DNA from: Isochrysis galbana
Taxonomy: Eukaryota; Haptophyta; Isochrysidales; Isochrysidaceae
NCBI GenBank assembly: GCA_018136815.1
Contig: CM030939.1
Span: 372,001 to 436,000 of the forward strand
Reading direction: 5' to 3'
DNA: 64,000 bases
Positions 46,284-58,030 of the stretch are shown here, in pieces. Below the pieces are notes generated by a model. It was not told the origin of the DNA and ran no database searches. It saw only the letters and a program-made list of their open reading frames with translations. Numbering within the stretch: position 1 is the first letter of the stretch; each line of letters starts with the position of its first letter. The translations under genes were made by a program, and so were the position numbers.

Positions 46284-49200
46284 CTATTTTCCGATGGCCA
46301 GCCTCGTGGCAAGGGCGACGGCATTCTTGCACCCATCGTAGAAGCCGGACTTCTTGTTCGAAATGATGCACCTATGGGACGAAAGAGCGCCGGCGGCACG
46401 TGGGGCGGCGGCGCATGCAAACGGGAGCAAATGGAGCTTCCCCGCGGCCCCATCAAAGCATGCGCCGTGCGAGGTGCTGCTGTGGAGGCAGAGCCGGTAT
46501 GCATGGCGTGAAGACGACGCTCGGAGGAGAATGGCCAACGGGGCGCCTGCATAGAAAATGCAAATGGCACACACTGATTCATCGTGAGAAGGAGATCGGG
46601 TCCCGCTTCCATCTTTTCGATGTATGCCATAGCTTTTGGGACTTCGCGAAGCTCGAGAGTACCTGCGAAGTGCATCGGTAGCGCCTCGACTATGCGGACA
46701 CACCGGCCATGACGGGGCGCGTGGAGTCCCAGAGGGGTGGGCATGAGAGACGGTTATGACCATACGGGATGCCGCACCGTCTCCAAGCTCCGAGGCTCGC
46801 AGGGCGGAGTAGGCCTCGTGATCGCCGACACGGCGGATCATCAGCTTGGGGATGGGGTAGAAGGCGAGCTCAGACGGTTTGCAAGCGAGCACCTGGAGCA
46901 ACACGCACGTGGTGCACCGTAGCGAGTGAGACCTCTTCAGAGAAGAAAACGGGTCCAACCCGAGAAGTAAGCGCACACTCAAGGATTGGAAGGCGGTGAA
47001 CCAGGCGCACATCTGAGACGCGCACGAGCACATCGGTTGTTGCGACAGCAGGGAAGTAGTCCTTGAATGTGAACAGCGTGATGCTGGCAGGGGGCGACTG
47101 CCCCGCGCGGAGGCGTTCGGCAAAGTCATAAACGCCTGCCGCAGCGCGGGCGCTTGGTGGTAGGCATGAGGTGGCAAGCGCGGTTGCTTGCTGCTAGGCA
47201 AGCAAGGGCTAGAAGAGCATCGAGTTGGTAGGGCCGAGATGTGATGACCCCAGCGCTGCCACCACGGGAGCTCCGCACGCCTTTCGGAAGCGGACTCTTG
47301 CCGAGCCCCTCGCGCCGGCGCACCGGGCATGGAGTCAACGACTGTGTACTCGGCGCCGATGGCGGCGATGGCCTCGAGGAAGGCGACACGCATATGGTCA
47401 TGGTCCGCGGTATTGAGGAAGAGTTGAACCTTGCCGGCTTGAACGTGTCCCTGCGGGGGAAGGCCGGCAGTATGGGCAAGGAGAGATAAGCGAAAATGGC
47501 GATCGAGGCGCACATGCGAGAGCACGGGCGCCTCGCCTTTAACGCCTTCACGAACGTCGTGACAAAAGTCTTTTGGGCGCCGGCTCCGCCAACAGGGATC
47601 AGAATGCGGATCGGCTGCCCTGCCTTGGTGCGCTCCTTGCGTAGTTCGCAGTCAAATTCAATGTTGTCCACGACGTCCTAAAACGAGGAGTGAAGGGGAG
47701 CGTGGTTTAGAGCGCAGCTTTTCTGCATGGTGGCAAGCTCCATGGGGCTGTGGCGTGTCCGCTGGCAGATATGACCCAGCAGATGTGGCACGGCATTTAA
47801 GGCCGCCAGGAAGGCTGCAATGTGAAAACACCTTAGGAATCCAATGCCCTGCGAGGACGAGCCTGTTCGCTGGCACGCCCATTCGGAGCAGATTGTGGTA
47901 GTTGGAAGGGCCCTGCACGAGGTTATATGCGCCTGTACAGCGAGGGGAGAGGCCGGGGATAAGAATTTGGGCTTGTAGTGGGGAACTGAGTTGCGAGGAG
48001 GTGGGGCGCCTTCCAAGCTTGTAGCCGTGCACACAACGAGAAAGCTGGTTACACGATGGCCGCCAGCTGTGAGGATGCGGGTCCAGTAGAGCACGATGAC
48101 GAGCAAGTGCCGCCGGTGGTGGCTGGACTCTTGTTCAACATTGCCCTGTTGGGTTCAAGATTGGCCTTCTGCATCCCGCGGAGCGCGGCGGCGTTCGGAA
48201 CGTAAGGATCCTCACCAGGAACAACGATGAACCACTGGGCATGATTGTCGATGACCAGATTGACCACATGCTTAAATCCGAGAGACACGGCTAGCATGCC
48301 GACAAAACAGTGGGACGCGATGATCGGGATGTCGCGAGGAATGCTCTGCAGGTGGCCGAGGTATCGAGGGAGGGAGGGCTCGGGCGGGGAGGCCACGCAA
48401 TGTAGGCATACGAGACGAGGCAGCTCACTTTCAAAGGCCGCCACCCGCTAAAAAAGAGATCCCACCTTCATGAGAGGATGGAGGTGCTCAGCCATCTGGA
48501 AGAAGATGCGCAAGCTATTCTCGTCCCCGTTCTTCGTAAGTGCACCCCAAAGCTTCTCCACCTGACAGTGGGCGGGCGAGGCGCGCAGATGAAGCAACTA
48601 GCAACAAGGAGAGTGGCAGAGCAACGTGCGGCGAGCGAGCCGCCAGATGCACTAGCACAAGCCGCTGTAGACTATTAGGCCAACGCCTGAGCTCAAGGCC
48701 AGGATTCTAGCAGCTGTCGGATCTGCATCAGCCTGTATGACCTCGCGCGCATGCAGACGCTACGGCCCCCCCCTGCTCCTGCTCGATTGCCAGCATTCGT
48801 CTGCTAATACACCAAGATTGTCGTCTTGCGAGAGAGGGGCCTTGCCACCAAGAGCACACCCTTAGTAGCAGTGTGTGGCATATCCCCGCAGGCAGCGCAT
48901 CATCGCACTTCACGGGGCATGAGGCAGGGCGACATGTTGGCATACCGGCCCGCCGAGCTCTGTGGCCAAACGGGAGCCCTTGGAGTAGAGCTTATCCATC
49001 TCCTTAATCAAAGTTGCTCTATACAAGGTTGAGGGAGGTGCGCTGAGCTGCATCCTTGCTCACGAGGCGCGAGCATCACGGCGAAGCAGGAAGTGATCGT
49101 AGATCGTGCAAAGAGTTGTGGTACGCCATGCGACGACTAGCTGCATGCCGGGATGTTGGCGAAGACACAAGCCCATGGTGAGCACCAGGGTGGCGCCCGG

Positions 49201-49958
49201 CCCATCTTCCTCTGGATGCTACAACTGTATCACCCTTGTTCTCGCTTGTCACGGGGCTTGGGCTCTGGGCCGGGCTCGCCTCGCGGGCCAGCTTCTACCA
49301 CTTGGCGTGAGGAGTCTAATCTATAGACCATCTCTTCCTAGGTCTGCGGGCCAGGGCCAAAGGGCTGGGGAGCTACGCCAACAACTCACTCGGGCGAATC
49401 AATGTTGAGCAGATCGTGGAAGTAGGTCGTCCGGTTGGTGGCGAGCGCCCACGAGGCCGCTGCGTAGGCGATGCGGTGGTGGCCGAAGCCCATGCGGATA
49501 GTACCCACCACGATCGCGCTCCCTGGGGCGAATGACCGCGTGTTCTCCCGTGTGCCCTCTACCGATGTCACACGGAGACCTTCAACAAATGGCGAGGGGG
49601 CATCCTCGAGCGGCAGGCCAGGCCCCTCCTTGACGGGCTTGTGCGAGCCGACGTTGAGGTGGTGGAGCAGCACAACCTGCGCCCTCTGCATCACCGTCGG
49701 AGTCTGGCCCACGTATGCGTCCACATCGAACGAGTTGGAGGAGATAAGAGAGGGATAGAGAGAGGAGAGGAGGAAAACGACCAGAAGAAGGAGAAGGGAT
49801 AGGAGGCTGAGACCACCGACAAGGGGGATCGCGAGCGGCTTGAGGCGGTCGGCAGAGATAACGAGGCACGACCACACATCGCCCTCGAGCGCCGACGGAG
49901 AGTAGAAGTAGACCGCCGCCGCCAGGCCACCACCCACCACCGCTTTCACTAGCGACAT
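46284..49958 (-). CDS. Membrane-anchored GT-B-like conserved protein, 11 exons, about 550 aa
   Basis: Exons (minus): 49958-49390, 49018-48946, 48561-48466, 48345-48216, 47932-47832, 47677-47537, 47450-47324, 47135-47011, 46892-46778, 46662-46575, 46371-46284. Phases close; the donor after 47537 is GC. A hydrophobic segment at about residues 42-72 is a probable membrane anchor. Motifs in order: GTIRMGFGHHRIAYAAASWA, ATYFHDLL-type NRTTYFHDLLNIDSPE, KHVVNLVIDNHAQWFIVVPG, NLVQGPSNYHNLLRMGVP, LAGHWIPK, IPVGGAGAQKTFVTTF and CKPSELAFYPIPKLMIRRVG. GxGHxxxA near the start and a Lys-Pro-Ser-Glu acceptor/donor loop late in the protein resemble GT-B transferases such as MurG and MGDG synthase. The substrate is unknown. 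Confidence 0.72.
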
Positions 49959-50165
49959 GAAGGGGGAAGAGGGGGATCGTCAGAGTTTTATTGTTGTGTT
50001 AGTATAACCTTAGTGCTGCGGGACCGTAGCCCTTCGGCGGCAACGGAGCCCCTCCCCCGCGATGGGGGTGTGCGCGGTTGGCGCATGGCTCGTCCGGTGT
50101 ATGTGGCTAGGAATGCTAGCTAACAAGATGTCATACGACGCTATAAGTTCTAACGTGGTACCCCC
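49959..50165 (+). repeat. Repeat E, copy 2, upstream of the GT-B-like gene
   Basis: From about 49977 it matches 30808-31013 (CAGAGTTTTATTGTTG, GGCAACGGAGCCCCT, TGGCTCGTCCGGTGTATG, CTAACGTGGTACCCCC). It begins only about 20 bp upstream of the gene's ATG, so it probably contains its promoter or 5' UTR. Confidence 0.7.
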
Positions 50166-50182
50166 GCCGAGAGGTCACCGCA

Positions 50183-51322
50183 ATCTCCTGACGAATTGGG
50201 ATGGCCCATAGGGCCTGAGGGCAATGAGGAAGGAGGCAGACCGGCGGCAGGCGCGGCGGAGGAGACGACTTCGGAGACGCTGACGGGCTGAGGCCCGTCA
50301 GCAGAGGAAGGCGGGCAGGCGGGCTTGAGCGAGGGCGAGGACGGCGGCGAGAGCGACATCGAGCGAGAGGCGAGAGGCGAGGGTGAGTGAGAGGAGGGCT
50401 GTGTTGGCAGGGGCTGGTGAGGCAAGGAGAGTTTGTAGGGTACGAGTGTTACGAGAGCGAGAGCGACGAGAGCGAGAGCGACGGATGACGACTGACGACA
50501 AGACGTCGGATCCAACGATGCTGCGACACCGACTCACGAACACACTAGAATCATTCACCCAAACCAAGCAAAACATGAAATAACCGAGACCCCACATCGC
50601 CGGTAACTCAAACACGTCGCGAGAGACAGAGAGAGAGAGCGAGAGAGAGAGAGAATCCGCAGCGACGGTCGGAGCGTGTCTTCGCTTTGGATTTTCCCAC
50701 CAAGGCGGAAAGTCGAAGAGGAACGTTATGTCGCGCAACCACGGCGATCACATTGGATACAGATCGCAGCGAGGTATCCTTGCAATCGAAGAAATCTTGC
50801 TGTTGAGCGTGGACCTTCTAGCTAGACGTTTCTATCGAGCAACCCCGAGTAGCAACCAAGGGAGGAGAAAACCAAAAACCAACGGGACCAAGGGCTTCCA
50901 TCTTCCATGCAACTTGCATCAAGGGGAAAGATAACCCAAAACCAAAGCAGCGAATCTAAATCAATCTCCAAGGGGAGATGGCAAACCAAGGACCAAGGAG
51001 AAAGATTCCCTCACCCAAGCAGCGAACCTAAATCGATCTCCGAGGGGAGATGGCAAACCAAACCTGATTGCCCCCAGAAGCAGGTAAAGAAACGCGGGGA
51101 GATAGCGAATTAAACCTTTCGCGAGGCGCCTGGGAGGAAGAAAGGTGGGGAAACTTCCCTTCTCTTCGAGAGAAAGAGAGAGGGCGCTCCACAACCCTAG
51201 ATCCTAGGCGTCCACGCGAAGTTTTTGACCGAGAACGAGAACGAGAGAATTATAACGATAAATACCGAACGAAGAGGAGAGAGAAGCCTAACGAGCGTCG
51301 ATTCGCGAATGCGACACCCCCC
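50183..51322 (-). mobile_element. Repeat family F with ORF start, copy 2
   Basis: Minus orientation, starting at the near-palindrome TGTCGCATTCGCGAATCGAC (about 51300-51322). An ORF start near 50364 encodes MSLSPPSSPSLKPACPPSSA, SEVVSSAAPAAGLPPSSLPS and GHPNSSG, shared with copy 3 (51873). It ends at the common boundary CCTGACGAATTGGGATGG (50195). Internal GAGAGC microsatellite; GGGGAGATGGCAAACCAA is repeated at 50968 and 51044. Confidence 0.6.
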
Positions 51323-51393
51323 TGCTAGGATCGAGCGTCCCGCGAGGTAAAGAAGAGAACCTAACGGATAGCGGAGAGTTCCATCCAGGCAAG

Positions 51394-51693
51394 ATGGCCG
51401 AGCAATACGCAATGGGAAATTCGGCGACCGCGGGGGGGGGAACTGGAAAAGAATTCCCGTACGTTCCCGTACCGCGATCAAACGTAAACGACGGCGTTGA
51501 TAGATATCGGGGGGGCGTGACAGTCGCGACTGTCAGAAGAACGCAGAGGGTGTATCGAGGAGAGAGACGAGGGTGCGATCCGATGGCGACAGGCGTGCGA
51601 GAGGAGAAAGGGGGCAGGGCAGGCATGATGCCCGACTCTGCAGAGGTGGGGGAGACCCCCATTGAGACGTCCAGCGCGGGACGCACCGGATGA
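51394..51693 (+). CDS. Unrecognised 99-aa ORF between F repeats
   Basis: Begins MAEQYAMGNSATAGGGTGKE, continues FPYVPVPRSNVNDGVDRY, ends in a Gly/Glu-rich stretch. No domain seen. Lying between two repeat copies, it is probably a repeat-derived or chance ORF. Confidence 0.2.
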   Translation: MAEQYAMGNSATAGGGTGKEFPYVPVPRSNVNDGVDRYRGGVTVATVRRTQRVYRGERRGCDPMATGVREEKGGRAGMMPDSAEVGETPIETSSAGRTG

Positions 51694-51699
51694 GATTCT

Positions 51700-52547
51700 A
51701 CACCTGACGAATTGGGATGGCCCTTAGGGCCTGAGGGCAATGAGGAAGGTGGCAAGCCGGCGGCAGGCGCGGCGGAGGAGACGACTTCAGAGGGGCTGAC
51801 GGGCTGAAGCCCGTCAGCAGAGGAAGGCGGGCAGGCGGGCTTGGGCGAGGGCGAGGACGGCGGCGAGAGCGACATGGAACGAGCGGCGAGAGGCGAGGGT
51901 GAGTGTGAGGAGAGCTGTGATGGCAGGGGCTGGTGAGGAGAGGCGAGGTTGTTGGGTACGAGTGTTACGAGAGCGAGAGCGACGAGAGCGAGAGCGACGA
52001 CGGATGACGACTGACGACAGGACGACGGACAGAGACACCCAGGAAAACACCCCGACTCTCGCCCCACGACTTTCTCACATAACTCGACTAAAATCAAACC
52101 CAAACACTCCGGCCAGACAACGACGGACGACGATCAGAAGGCGATCTGTCGGCGATCCCGTCTGGAAGGGGAATCGCACCATAACGGAAACGAGGGGCAA
52201 TCCTGCCGCACAGGATTCCAAAAGACTTATCGAATAAGACGAGAGAGATGCGGTGGGCCTAAGGGGGAGATGCGAAGAGATTGCAAATTAAACCTAATTG
52301 CAATCACTGAAGTAGGTAGAGAAGCGCGGAGAAGATAGCGAATTAAACCTATTGGCGAGGCGTCTAGGAGGAAGAAGGGTGGGGAAACTTCCCTTCTCTT
52401 TCGAGAGAAAGAGAGAGGGCGCTCCACAACCCAAGATCCTATGCATCCAAGCGAAGCTGCTTTTGACCGAGAACGAGAACGAGAGAATTATAACGATAAT
52501 ACCGAACGACGAAGAGAAGCCTTACGAGTGTCGATTCGCGAATGCGA
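51700..52547 (-). mobile_element. Repeat family F with ORF start, copy 3
   Basis: As copy 2: near-palindrome at about 52527-52547, a 650-bp leader, ORF start at 51873 (MSLSPPSSPSPKPACPPSSA), and the same boundary CCTGACGAATTGGGATGG at 51703. The leader is nearly identical to 35505-36152. A gag-like leader protein is possible but there is no domain evidence. Confidence 0.6.
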
Positions 52548-52950
52548 CAGGGGCATGGGCAAGGGGCGTCGAGCGTGGGGGCGGGGGGGGGGAGGGGGGG
52601 GGGACGCCCGTGCCCCCCAAATTTCGATCAAAAATTTTTATTTTGAGCCCAACCCCAAATTTCACAAAAAAATTCTCGAAAGTCTGGCGTTTGCCAACAG
52701 CTAGGAGCTAGGAGCTATAGGAGCATGCCGTGCTTGCGAGGTTTCCTAGGAAAGCCAAAAACAGGCCGTTTTTGCTGTGTTTGGAGACAATCCTGGCCGT
52801 GTTTCCCATCTATGATACTTGTATGGCGTATGGCCCTGCAAGGAAAGAAGGAAAGAGGGGAAAAGCAGGGCCGCTGGCCGCTCGTGTGGCGAGAATATTA
52901 TGGTTTTTTTGTAGAAGCAGCAGATGTGAGGGCTTTACGGTGTACAAGCG
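52548..52950. other. 5' flank of exostosin gene with repeat fragment
   Basis: G-run/C-run (52580-52617) followed by AAATTTCGATCAAAAATTTT and CCAAATTTCACAAAAAAATT, similar in style to 1070-1160. GTGGCGAGAATATTATGG at 52888 is a degenerate family A/D tail. Confidence 0.45.
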
Positions 52951-55900
52951 ATGGGCGCCGCACTGTCGGAACCCAACCCCAGCTCTCCTTCTCTAAGCTC
53001 TTCGACGGGTTGGGCAGGAGCGGGTGTGATGTCCGGGCGTCCGTTATCAACCTACACGCCGCATTGCGAGTGCGGAGAGCACGGTAGCTGCGAGAGTTGG
53101 CTTGGAAAATGCGTCTGTCAGTATGGCTGGACAGGAGAGAAGTGTGACAAGCTGCTTCTTCCCGCCTGCTCGCTGGCTCGTGGCGCGGAGGAGGGGCGTC
53201 TGGAAGCTGCATTGACGTACTCCGACGTCGAGCCACAGCTGGCGCCCTCGTGCGGCTCGATCCACAGGCTCTCGCCCGTCGCTTGCGAGTGCCTGCTGCA
53301 GTGCTTGCGAGCGGGGCTAGAGGTGAGAGAATAGGCAGCAGAGGGCAGAAGGGCAGGGAACGCGGGGTGGAGGGTAGGGGGATAGGGGGGAGGGCGTGCG
53401 GCAGGGGGGGCGCGGCGGGGGGCTTCCCGTCGAAGCCATCTGTGAGGCCGTTGGGGAGCACGAGGCGGGTGACTGGCACTTTGGGAAAGCAGCCCTGTAT
53501 GCCCGCTCTCCCTCTGCTTGGACGTTGGGCTGTGCTCGCTTCCAATTATTTGTATGAGCAGGCGATCGGTTTGGTAGCATGGTGGGTGAGTTTGCTGCGC
53601 GGTTGTCTCTCTCCTCCTCCTGCCCTGATGGCCGAGAGCTCCACGACTTCTCCACCTCTTAGGTGTGCGCGCCAGGTTCATATGGCTGCCAAACCCCTTG
53701 GCGAGAGCATGGACGCGGCTCGCGCAAAGCCTTCCACGCCTCTCTCTCGTGCCTCGCTTTCTCGCGCGGCATGGCACCCACCTCTGCCATACCAGCCCAG
53801 ACCGCTGCCACCATTACTACTCTGGCTGACTACGTGCGCACCGAAGGCCGCCCTGAAAGCATTGGAATATGGAACGCCACAGCGGACCGCACTTTCCCTG
53901 CATATGGTGCCGGCGGCCGCACGAGCAGCTACCCCAATGGAGCCGAGTGGGTCGGAGCGTCGGAATGCCCGCTCGGGTGTTCAGGCCGTGGCAAGTGCCT
54001 CTCTGTGCCGCGCCACCGGGGGGGGGGGCGCCGTCGCCGTAGTCGTGTAAGTGGCAACTCAGAAGCTATCGAGCGCGTCGTGTGGTGTGTCTGTATCGAT
54101 GGCGCCTTTGGCGACGGGTGCGAGCACGTCTGTGACAACGATTGCTTCAATGCGTGCTCTGGCCACGGCGTCTGCATTCACGGCTGGTGCAGGCGAGATT
54201 CAGCCGCTTGCAAGCGAACTAATTGCCTGTCGTATCGCGTGCCGCTTGGGCTGCTGTCGCGGCTCATCCTTCTGTGTTCACACCGCCACTCTACGCCTCA
54301 GGTGCGACGCTGGGTGGTATGGCGTCGACTGCAGCGACACGATAGGTCTAGCCTATAAGCGCGCGAACCTGCTCGACGACCCTATGCAGTTTGGAGAGGG
54401 CGTCCGCAGCGCGCAAGTGGACGCGCTGCCACCCTCGATTGCACGTCACGTTCGTCGAATGCGGCATGCTATCTATGTGTACCAGCTTCCCGGCATCGTC
54501 AACCGGGCCGCCGAGGCGTGGATGCCGCGAGCGTGGGGCTCAAGTCGCGGCAGAGGGTAGGCCCTGCACAGCTCACGCTAACCGCACGCACTCGTGCCGA
54601 GTTATCGCTCCCTAAGCTGAGCGCTGTGCCCACGCTCGTGCATTCCAGGTGCGACCCGGTGCACAACCGCCGAATCTACTCCGCGCAGTCGCACTTTGAT
54701 GCTCACCTACTGCACGATGACCACACCAGAACGCTCGACCCAGCTGAGGCCTCGCTGTTTTACGTGCCCTTGTTCCTCAACCAGCGCGTTACTTGGGGAG
54801 CCAGCCTGGTTGCAGAGATGCGTGCGGCGGTGCGCTACATTCGCGGCCGCTACCCGTTTTGGAACGCGAGCAGTGGGACTGACCACGTGTGGTTTATCTT
54901 TGGAGAGCGGCAGACGTGCCTCATCCCGCGCGAGATTGCAGAAGTCTCCATCATCGTCGGCCATTGGGGCGACGAGGACTGCATGGTGGGCTCCAAGGAT
55001 GTGGTTGTGCCCACCATCACGCCTGTGCAGCACGACTACGACCGGTACACGCGGGTGTGCTGCCACGGCCCGTCCGACGGTCTGATTCTCGCGCGGCGTG
55101 ACTGGCCTAAATCTGACGCGCGCTCCCTTCTCTCTTCATTTTCGGACTCAGGGGAGAGATGGAGTACACTCGCTCCAGCGCTCGATGCGCATGTCGGCGG
55201 CAGCTGGGTTTGAGCGGGCTGGGCCGCTCCTCTTCTTTGCGGGCGGCATTCGCTCATTTGGCGCATCTCAGGACAATCAGCGCAAGACGGGCATGGACAC
55301 AATCCACAAGCAAGAGAAACTGCTCGACGAGGTGCAACAAACATACCAGCGCGCCGCGTCGCCAAAGCCCGCATTGCCCATGACATCATCCGTGCGTGCT
55401 CGTGTTGCGAGGCGCTCACACGTGTGCCAATGAATGTGGCCATGCCTTCGTCCAACTACTTGTACGCTCACTCTCCTCCCAGGTCAACTCATCAGATTGT
55501 GCTCGGCCCGATGTCGATTGCCGCAACATCTATTCCATGGGCGTAAGGCAAGCTATCTGGCGGCAGCGACTCTGGGCGGAGCCCGACATGCGCGTGGTTT
55601 CTGCAGGAGTGCCCGATTACCTGACGGCAGTTCCACAGGTGAGCATGCTGCTTGAGCTCGTCGGGTGCCGCAACCTTGCCTCAACGCGTGCAGAGCAACC
55701 GCAGCCCACGCGCCGATTGGTTACGTTGGTGAGCGCCAGTAAGTTACCTTTTGGCCCACGTCCACCACACCGACCACGACCTCTAGGCTCGTTTCTGTCT
55801 GCACACTGAAGGCAACGGCTGGGGCGCACGCGTGGTAGACTACATGGCGATGGAATGCCTCCCACTCATAGTCAACGACCGGATGCTCTTCCCGTACCAC

Positions 55901-56152
55901 AACATACTCCCTTGGCAGGACTTCTCGTTGCACCTCTCCAAGCGGAGGATCCCCGAGCTGGCCGCAATCCTACGCAATGTGAGCTTGGGCGCACAACAGC
56001 GGATGCACGCGAAGCTCCGAAAGTATAAGCGTGGCTTTGTGTGGTGGCGGCCGGAGGGGCTCGCATACGAGTATACGCTGGCTGCACTCGGCCAACGTAT
56101 TGAGCAGCTGCAGCTCGCACATAGGGGAGCACTGGTGCGTCAGGGCGGCTGA
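52951..56152 (+). CDS. Exostosin-family glycosyltransferase with EGF-like repeats, 7 exons, about 754 aa
   Basis: Exons: 52951-53322, 53663-54192 (GC donor), 54302-54556, 54649-55054, 55152-55331, 55483-55638, 55787-56152; phases close. The amino part has Cys-rich EGF-like modules: CECGEHGSCESWLGKCVCQY, GWTGEKCD, ECPLGCSGRGKC, CDNDCFNACSGHGVCIHGWC and RCDAGWYGVDCSD. The GT47-type exostosin part follows: AIYVYQLP, AQSHFDAHLL, LDPAEASLFYVPLFLNQ, HVWFIFGERQTC, PLLFFAGGIRSFG, SMGVRQAIWRQ and the donor-binding ARFCLHTEGNGWGARVVDYM, CLPLIVNDRM. Such enzymes make cell-surface glycans in the Golgi. No signal peptide follows the chosen ATG, so an upstream exon may be missing. Confidence 0.8.
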
Positions 56153-56759
56153 GGCAATGTATCGCCGCCGTCTCCACGATTGCATTTGCCGCGGTGCGAC
56201 GGCGTCACGCACGCAGCTATCACTACGGCACTTGCAACTAGCAGGCTGGAGGAGTGACGTTCATTTCCCGAAGGCGTTGAGGGAATGAGAAATCCAAGGC
56301 ATCCTAGATGTGGGCGCCATTCCGGGGCGGTCCCTCCATCCTTGGGACTTTTTCGTTGGATGCTTGTCATCGACGCTCACCAGATAGGCTGTTGAGCCCG
56401 CACATTGGCACACGTAGGCGAGGTAGGGTGCTGAGCTGCCGCCACCTTCCTCGCCCGCCCTCTGCCACCACTATCGTCGTCCCTCGCCACCGACACGTTT
56501 GCTTATGTCCTGTGTGTCCTACGCGGCGAGTTTTTGTGTGGTGCTACATGAGTGTTGAGGCTGCCTGTGAGCATGGTTTCTTCCTAGGCGAGAGTTGACA
56601 TCGAGGACGTAGCCAGCCTTCAATACTCGCTTCCCCGAACCGCTTATGGGCCGCTCATTTGTTGCTGCCACTTGCCCATTCGCTATCGTCCTCGCATTTG
56701 TTTCCCTTTCGTTGCGGCGCTATGCTCCCTCAGTTCTGAGTGAATTAAATAAGCGAAGG
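56153..56759. other. 3' flank of exostosin gene
   Basis: No gene supported. A 96-aa plus ORF at 56308 has no domain and unusual composition. Confidence 0.35.
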
Positions 56760-58030
56760 TGCAACTTGAAGTCCAGTTTTTTAGCCCCCGACCCCCCTGT
56801 GGTTGGGCTGAGTGATGGGAAGCTGTGGCTGTTGTGTGTGCTGATGTGGAAGGGCTGTGTGTGGTAGTAACATGTGAAGTACAAACGGAGGAGGGCACAG
56901 GGGGCATGGGGTGACACGGGCGGGGGAGGCACGCGCGGACGAGGGCGAGACCGAGGGTTCGGTCTCGGACGGCATGAGGACGGGCGGGACGAGCACGGAG
57001 GGCACAGGCAGACGAGAAGGGGCACGGGAGCGCTCGAGCGGTGGCGCTGGTCGCGAGACGAGAACAAGGGAGAGGACACTCACGGGAAGAGTAAACACCG
57101 CGGGAAGGGAAAACACGCGGGAAGAGAGAGGGATGAAACGAGGCCGGAAACTCAAGGAGACACTCGGGGAGAGAACGGGGGGAAGAGAGAGAGAGGGGGG
57201 GCGGACCTAGTGGGCCGACGCGGGGGAAGGGGGCGTCGGAGCGTGACAACGAAGAAGGGGGCCCGCGGGGAAACCTGATGGCGGGAAAGGAAACGCGATG
57301 CAGGGAGGGGCCATCGGGGCGTGACGGCGGGGAGGGAGTCACGCGAAGAAAACCTACCGGTCGGGGATGTACAAGGGGTGTTGCGGGTAAAGGGGGGCCC
57401 TTGTACACTTCCCCCTGTACGTTCCGTTTTTAGGTCTTCCCGCGCGACTCCCTCTCCGTCGCCGCGCCCCAGTTCCTTTCTTCCCGTATCGTCCCGTATC
57501 GGTCCGCCCCCCTCTCCTCTCCTCTCCCTGGCTCCCCCGCGGAAGCCCTCTTCCCCCTCTCCCCTCCCGTCTCTCCCCGAATGCTTCCTTGAGTTTCCGG
57601 CCCCCTTTTGTCTATTTCTTTCCCGCGCGATTCCCTCCCCCCCCCCCGCGCGTGACGTTTTCTCTCTGTGTCCTGACTACGCTCCGCGCTATCGCTCGAG
57701 CGCCCTCTGTGCCCCCTCGTCCGTCCTTCGTTCCCGTTCTCGTGCTGCTGTGCCCCGTGATGGCTGAGAGTGCGCCCATGTCTTCGGCCCCGTCCCCGCA
57801 CGCCTCCTCGGCTCCCCATTGTTCACCCCCCATGCTCCAGTTGGGCCATACATCTCATGTTACAGTTCATCCTCCACTCACACCCAGCCGCACCACAGCC
57901 ACAGCTCCACGCGATCCACCACATGGTAGCGGAGGAGTGCCTTCCTAACCCTCCCATCCTCTCCTCACTCCTCACATTCCCACCACCGCCGCCCCTCCAG
58001 CCCCATCCGCCTCACCCAGCTCTAACGCTC
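56760..58030. repeat. Large imperfect inverted repeat, head to head, centre near 57380
   Basis: The minus-strand reading of 56760-57380 and the plus-strand reading of 57400-58000 encode similar Pro/Ser/Arg-rich strings (CTSHVTTTHSPSTSAHTTAT versus HTSHVTVHPPLTPSRTTAT). They share leaders with GGGCCCTTGTACAC and GCTCGAGCG. The arms are diverged. A related piece is at 25075-25660. This is probably two copies of one element back to back. Confidence 0.45.

Noticed and set aside
48447..48465. An 18-bp intron in the GT-B-like gene
   Set aside because: A standard acceptor at 48346 gives better protein continuity (HPLMK joined to SIPRDIPIIASH) in the right phase.
51288..52103. 271-aa minus ORF as a cellular gene
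   Set aside because: Its amino part is the F leader shared with other copies; only the MSLSPP segment recurs, as element sequence.
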